Shown here: piece after piece, positions 16,432 to 20,350 of the stretch
Layout of the letters: the number at the start of each line of letters is the position of its first letter
Numbering within the stretch: the stretch's first letter is position 1
Assembly (NCBI GenBank): GCA_000433175.1
Contig: HF986733.1
Location: forward strand, 1 to 20,350
DNA from: Prevotella sp. CAG:1058
GTDB lineage: Bacteria > Bacteroidota > Bacteroidia > Bacteroidales > Bacteroidaceae
Length of the DNA: 20,350 nt
Direction of reading: 5' to 3'
The notes under the pieces: model-generated
Told to the model about the DNA's origin: nothing
Databases searched by the model: none
The model's input: only the letters and a program-made list of their open reading frames with translations
Position numbers and translations under genes: made by a program

Positions 16432-16725
16432 TCGCCAACAACTCCGGATACAAAACCCACCGAGACAGCGTCAACATCCCGTGCCTTGTTACCGCACCGT
16501 GAAGGTATGCAATTCACTTTCACACGACATAAAGCTCCGCCACGAATCCGCGACGCAGTAAAATATCTTGACAACTGATTTTTCCGAAATAGGAAAACAA
16601 CACATAACGAATGTTAAACATAGACAGATTGCAATACCGCTTAGTTAACACTCGTTTGCATTCGCAACCTAAAACCAATACAAAACTGCTTTGTTTCAGT
16701 ACCTTAATCAACTGTTTTAACGGCT

Positions 16726-16791
16726 AAAACCATGCCTTTTGCATGCCAAAAGCTATCCTTTTACAGCGCAAAACACCATCTTTTACCTTCT
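16726..16791. repeat. 22-nt-period palindromic repeat array C
   Basis: Three units of exactly 22 bases start at 16726, 16748 and 16770. Each opens with AAAA and has CTTTT at unit positions 11-15. Two have CC before the T run (16735 and 16757) and the third has TC (16779). The GG of the left arm is lost in all three, so the array looks like a more decayed copy of those at 127-204 and 11009-11096. Confidence 0.65.
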
Positions 16792-17087
16792 TAACAGCCG
16801 CAAAATTTAACTTCAAGCACCTTAATACATTGTTTATCAACACCTTACCAAAGGCAGCCAAATTCGTCCGTTTTTCAGTCAAAAGTAAGGAACCGTGACC
16901 GGTACGGCCATTCCTGGAGCCTCAAACGGATAATGGTTTTCGTTTTTCTTTACAAGCGCACCGTTGTTTATCCAAATATTTAACGCTGCAAAGAAATGAA
17001 GCACACAGGCTTCCGAACCAGCAATATAGCTCGTCAAAATGTTAAATTCCGATAAAAACCATACAATATCGTACCCTTTTCCGTGTT

Positions 17088-19706
17088 ATGTGTGTAATAA
17101 GGAAAAAGAAACATGGATTAGCAATGTGCAGGTTTACCGAATACATAAGGTTCGTTGTGCTGCTGTGGCTCATGGCTGTGTGCCTGGCCGTAAGTGCGGC
17201 CGGAGGCGGCGGTGGCAGGCTGCTGACACTGCGGTTCATTGACGAGCCGCTGCCGTCGGCGCTGAAACGGCTCGAGAAAGCCGGCGGAAAGAGCATCCTG
17301 TTTACATACAAGGAGACTGAACGCTACAAGGTTACGGCCCACGTAAGGAACAAGACGCAGGCGGAAGCGCTCGCCATCATACTAAGTGACAAGCCGTTCG
17401 CGTTCGTCGAGCGCGACGCTTACTTCGTGGTGCAGTACAGCGAGGCGCGCCAGCGAAGCGTCAAGGTGCACGGCCGTGTGACCGACCAGAAAGGCTCGCC
17501 GCTGGCTTACGCCAACGTGGTTATGTTGGCCGAGGGCGACAAGTCGTACATTGCGGGATGCGTTACAGCTGCCGACGGCACGTTTGCGCTACCCTCGATG
17601 CCGCAGGGCGGCTGCCTGCTCAAGGTGTCTTACGTGGGCTACAAGACGGCCGTGGTGGACTGTCGCCGTGAAAACAACATAGCCATGGAGCCCGACGCCA
17701 TAATGCTTAAAGGCGTTGAGGTTAATCCGTCACGCCCTATGATTGAGCGTAAAGGCAGCACAATAACGGCAAACGTGGCCGGCTCAACGCTCTCCATGAC
17801 GGGCTCGGCAGCCGACTTGCTGGGCTATCTGCCGTTTGTTACCGGCGGAAACGGCAAAATCAGCGTAATAGGCCGTGGCGAAGCGGAGATTTACATAAAC
17901 GGACGTAAGGTATACAACCAAAGCGAACTTAACACGCTTCAGGCCAGCGAGATACTCAAAGCAGAGATAATAATGAATCCCGGGGCACGCTATTCTTCTG
18001 AAGTCGGCGCAGTGATACGCCTCAAGACTATCCGTCTGAGAGGACAAGGATTCAGCGGTATGGCAAATGTTAACTGGTCGCAGGGACAAAGGGGCACAGG
18101 TTCGGAAAATTTCTCGTTGAACTACCGCACCGGAGGCCTTGACATTTTCATGAGAGGAGCGTTGTCTGAAAGCAACGATCTCTTCAAAAGAGAACTTCTC
18201 AGTATCATGACAACGTCGCCTTCATGGAAAATAATGTCAAAGGAGAAACGTACCACCAAAGACAACATCATGAACGGCGAAGCCGGTTTCAACTACGAGA
18301 TTGACAGCCGTCAGTCGTTCGGTATGCGCTATGCCTTTAACAAAACACTCGGTGACGGCAACCTGTCGTCAAACGGTAACACCGATGTATGGCGCGACGG
18401 AGAAATGTATGACAATATTGAAACCGAGTCGGACAAAGTCTATGACTACGGATGGAACCATTCTGTCAACGCCTATTACACGGGCACTTTCGGCAAATGG
18501 GGCATAGACTTCAATGCCGACTATTACTGCGGAGGTTCAAGCAACCAATTTAAAGCACTGAGCAACAGCGAAACTGACGCCACATCTTACAACGACGTAC
18601 ACAACTCCCTTTATGCCGCAAAGCTGGTTGTTACAGCACCGCTGTTTGGCGGTGAGCTGGCTTTCGGTACTGAAGAGACATTCACCGACCGTAAAGACCG
18701 CTTCACGCAGAGCGGCTTTTCTGCAAATGCCGACGACCATTTGAGCCAGCACTACTATTCGGCATTCGCCGACTATACGCACGATTTCGGTCGTTTCCAA
18801 ACAAGAATCGGAGTGCGTTACGAGCACCAGCGCACCATATATTATGAAGCCGGTGTGCTGAAAGCGGAGCAAAGCCCGACTTACAACGACATCTTACCAT
18901 CGGCATCGGTCGACTACAGCCACGGCGACTGGAACTTCTCGCTGGCTTACCGGCTTATGAAGTTAAGTCCGGACTATAGCATGCTGTCGAGCGCGACAAG
19001 CTATAACAGCAAGTATGAATACTATAGCGGCAATCCGCTGCTTGTACCTCAGAAGCATAACTACATCTCATTCGACGGCGGATGGAAATGGATAAACTTC
19101 TCTTTATGGTACGACTACACGCTCAACATGTACACATCGTTCTTCAAACCGTATGACGAGACCGGGCATCCGGGCGTGATACTTGAGACAAAGGCAAGCC
19201 TGCCATACGCAAAAGAATACGGAGCTGCGGTCGTGCTGACTCCAAAATTCGGCGTGTGGCAGCCCCAACTGACAACAGGAGTCGACTGGTATACATCAGA
19301 CGCCAGCTCTTTAGGCATTCCATACTCGTGGAACCGCCCAAGATTCAATTTTACATTACAGAACACTTTCTCCTTCAAGAACGACTGGTTAGTCTATATC
19401 AACGGCTACTTAAGCCTGCGTGCCAAACAGAGCTACGCCATAGGCCAGCAGAGCGGAAGTGTCAGGCTGAGTGTGGTAAAGACATTCTTCAAGGACAAGT
19501 CGCTGCGCGTGTCACTGACGGTTAACGACGTATTCAATACCGGGCGTTACCGCTTCACTTGCTACGGCGACAGGACTTACTACGATGTCCGTACATGGTC
19601 AGACTCCCAACGCATCGGCATAAGCGTAAACTACACGTTCAATGCCACCAAGACAAAATACAAGGGCAAGGGAGCCGGACGGAGCGAGAAAGAGCGACTG
19701 AAATAA
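17088..19706 (+). CDS. STN-domain TonB-dependent receptor / outer-membrane beta-barrel protein
   Basis: The 872-residue outer-membrane protein has a signal peptide (FVVLLWLMAVCLAVSAAGG) and an STN domain at about residues 45-112 (LTLRFIDEPLPSALKRLEKA onward). A carboxypeptidase-regulatory-like domain starts at Val125 (VKVHGRVTDQKGSPLAYANV). A plug-like region follows from about residue 208 (LKGVEVNPSRPMIERKG, then YINGRKVYNQSELNTL), and then a long barrel of the OMP_b-brl_3 type. STN domains in such receptors signal to an anti-sigma factor, which fits the ECF gene 92 bases downstream. The ligand is unknown. The ATG at 17124 is a possible alternative start that still keeps the signal peptide. 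Confidence 0.85.
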   Translation: MCVIRKKKHGLAMCRFTEYIRFVVLLWLMAVCLAVSAAGGGGGRLLTLRFIDEPLPSALKRLEKAGGKSILFTYKETERYKVTAHVRNKTQAEALAIILSDKPFAFVERDAYFVVQYSEARQRSVKVHGRVTDQKGSPLAYANVVMLAEGDKSYIAGCVTAADGTFALPSMPQGGCLLKVSYVGYKTAVVDCRRENNIAMEPDAIMLKGVEVNPSRPMIERKGSTITANVAGSTLSMTGSAADLLGYLPFVTGGNGKISVIGRGEAEIYINGRKVYNQSELNTLQASEILKAEIIMNPGARYSSEVGAVIRLKTIRLRGQGFSGMANVNWSQGQRGTGSENFSLNYRTGGLDIFMRGALSESNDLFKRELLSIMTTSPSWKIMSKEKRTTKDNIMNGEAGFNYEIDSRQSFGMRYAFNKTLGDGNLSSNGNTDVWRDGEMYDNIETESDKVYDYGWNHSVNAYYTGTFGKWGIDFNADYYCGGSSNQFKALSNSETDATSYNDVHNSLYAAKLVVTAPLFGGELAFGTEETFTDRKDRFTQSGFSANADDHLSQHYYSAFADYTHDFGRFQTRIGVRYEHQRTIYYEAGVLKAEQSPTYNDILPSASVDYSHGDWNFSLAYRLMKLSPDYSMLSSATSYNSKYEYYSGNPLLVPQKHNYISFDGGWKWINFSLWYDYTLNMYTSFFKPYDETGHPGVILETKASLPYAKEYGAAVVLTPKFGVWQPQLTTGVDWYTSDASSLGIPYSWNRPRFNFTLQNTFSFKNDWLVYINGYLSLRAKQSYAIGQQSGSVRLSVVKTFFKDKSLRVSLTVNDVFNTGRYRFTCYGDRTYYDVRTWSDSQRIGISVNYTFNATKTKYKGKGAGRSEKERLK

Positions 19707-19727
19707 CCGGTTTGGCGGAAATTGTGT

Positions 19728-19735
19728 TACCTTTG
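19728..19735 (+). promoter_or_regulatory. -7 box of the ECF sigma gene
   Basis: TACCTTTG matches TAnnTTTG and lies 63 bases before the ATG at 19799, giving a leader of about 57 bases. The nearest TTTG (19711-19714) is only 13 bases upstream, too close for a standard -33 box. The leader contains a ten-base palindrome TGGCGCGCCA at 19753-19762. Confidence 0.5.
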
Positions 19736-19798
19736 CACTGTTAATGCCTCCGTGGCGCGCCAAGATGTGGCACCCCTGGGGCTGGTAAATGGTGGAAA

Positions 19799-20323
19799 AT
19801 GTTGTTTAAGAGCAAGAACAATAATAATAAAGACGACTTCAGGCGTATGTTCTGCGAGTATTATCCAAAGCTGGTAAGGTTTGCCGTACAGCTTACGGGC
19901 GATGCCGACGAGGGGCGCGACGTGGTGGCCGACGTCATGGAGAAGGCATGGGCGCGCTTCGACACGCTACGCCCTGCCGACCGCGGGGCGTGGCTATACA
20001 TGTGTGTGCGCAACGGCTGTCTGAGCAGGCTAAGGCGAATGAAGACCGAGAGCCGTGCAGCCGGGGAGCTGGCCAGGGCTACACAGGCCGACGCCGACAA
20101 CGGGTATCGCGACCATGAACGGATGCTGGAACGCATGGAGGCCGTGGCCGACGGACTGGACGAGCCTGCACGCAGCATCATACGGCTGTGTTACTACGAA
20201 CATAACACGCGCATGCAGGCGGCAAAACGCCTGGGGATAAGCCACTCGACAGTGAAGAAACATATAGCTAAGGCGCTCAGGCTGCTGCGCGAAACCGTGG
20301 GAAAGGAGGAAGACTATGACTGA
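19799..20323 (+). CDS. ECF-type RNA polymerase sigma-70 factor
   Basis: The 174-residue protein has only sigma regions 2 and 4, as in ECF factors. Region 2 runs from FRRMFCEYYPKLVRFAVQL through DEGRDVVADVMEKAWARF (-10 recognition) to WLYMCVRNGCLSRLRR. A short linker follows. Region 4 spans LDEPARSIIRLCYYEHNTRM and the HTH AAKRLGISHSTVKKHIAKAL. It resembles the Bacteroidetes sigma factors paired with a membrane anti-sigma factor and a TonB-dependent receptor. A receptor gene lies immediately upstream, and the next gene overlaps its stop by eight bases. Confidence 0.9.
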   Translation: MLFKSKNNNNKDDFRRMFCEYYPKLVRFAVQLTGDADEGRDVVADVMEKAWARFDTLRPADRGAWLYMCVRNGCLSRLRRMKTESRAAGELARATQADADNGYRDHERMLERMEAVADGLDEPARSIIRLCYYEHNTRMQAAKRLGISHSTVKKHIAKALRLLRETVGKEEDYD

Positions 20324-20350
20324 CAACAAGACAAGGCATGCCGGCATGGC
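20316..20350 (+). CDS. Start of a gene cut by the window edge, possible anti-sigma factor
   Basis: Only the first eleven codons are visible (MTDNKTRHAGM, then an incomplete codon). The ATG at 20316 overlaps the sigma gene by eight bases and is preceded by a strong AAGGAGGA at 20303-20310, so translation is likely coupled. Position suggests a FecR-like or other membrane anti-sigma factor, but the sequence shown cannot prove it. Confidence 0.5.
   Translation, partial: MTDNKTRHAGM

Larger units (their letters stand above)
16340..17087. other. Long gene-free stretch between tatD and the receptor gene
   Basis: About 750 bases without a supported gene. It contains the tatD hairpin (16384-16431), AT-rich unassigned sequence, repeat array C (16726-16791) and, on the minus strand, an unstarted open stretch at 16879-17085. 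I find no exact TAnnTTTG box with a good partner upstream of the receptor gene, so its promoter is unassigned. No tRNA or insertion element is visible. Confidence 0.6.

Noticed and set aside
16264..16578. Plus-strand open frame of 104 codons overlapping the end of tatD
   Set aside because: It runs through the hairpin at 16384-16431, has no recognisable domain and starts inside tatD, so a gene here is unlikely.

Overview
The window reads as chromosomal DNA of a Bacteroidales bacterium, most likely a Prevotella-type genome. The evidence is a set of Bacteroidetes-specific genes (the PorQ type IX secretion protein, a large STN/carboxypeptidase-regulatory/beta-barrel outer-membrane receptor, a TonB transducer of the Bacteroides type), promoter boxes of the Bacteroidetes form TAnnTTTG, and frequent absence of Shine-Dalgarno sequences. 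I see no rRNA, tRNA, insertion sequence, phage gene or CRISPR array.

Layout. (1) 1-360: a non-coding leader with a C8 tract, a 22-nt-period repeat array and promoter boxes. (2) 361-7952: nine closely spaced plus-strand genes: MATE exporter, cytidylate-kinase-like protein, YfcE-type phosphoesterase, small sigma-region-4-like HTH protein, purT, then a lower-GC sugar block (membrane O-acyltransferase, WxcM/FdtA-type ketoisomerase, FemAB/GNAT-type acyltransferase, DegT-type aminotransferase). They end at a near-ideal bidirectional terminator (7962-7999). (3) 10740-8052, minus strand: lutA-lutB-lutC, coupled by ATGA overlaps, for L-lactate oxidation. (4) 10741-11160: a gene-free stretch with a second repeat array. 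(5) 12860-11161, minus strand: porQ-cmk. (6) 13022-16339, plus strand: tonB, a trans-polyprenyl diphosphate synthase, an unrecognised conserved-looking protein, tatD; then a long hairpin. (7) 16340-17087: about 750 gene-free bases with a third repeat array. (8) 17088-20350, plus strand: an STN-containing TonB-dependent receptor, an ECF sigma factor with its own promoter box, and the first codons of an overlapping gene that is probably its anti-sigma factor.

How the genes work together. The ketoisomerase, aminotransferase and GNAT protein fit the last steps of a dTDP-3-acylamino-3,6-dideoxyhexose pathway, with the membrane acyltransferase decorating a glycan; RmlA/RmlB and a glycosyltransferase must lie elsewhere. 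LutABC is a complete lactate-oxidation complex. The receptor, ECF factor and truncated gene look like a cell-surface signalling unit in an unusual order.

The most unusual signal is a family of intergenic arrays with an exact 22-base period (127-204, 11009-11096, 16726-16791). The units have the form AAAAGG-NNN-CCTTTT plus a variable 7-base linker. Neighbouring units can pair into hairpins flanked by A and T runs.
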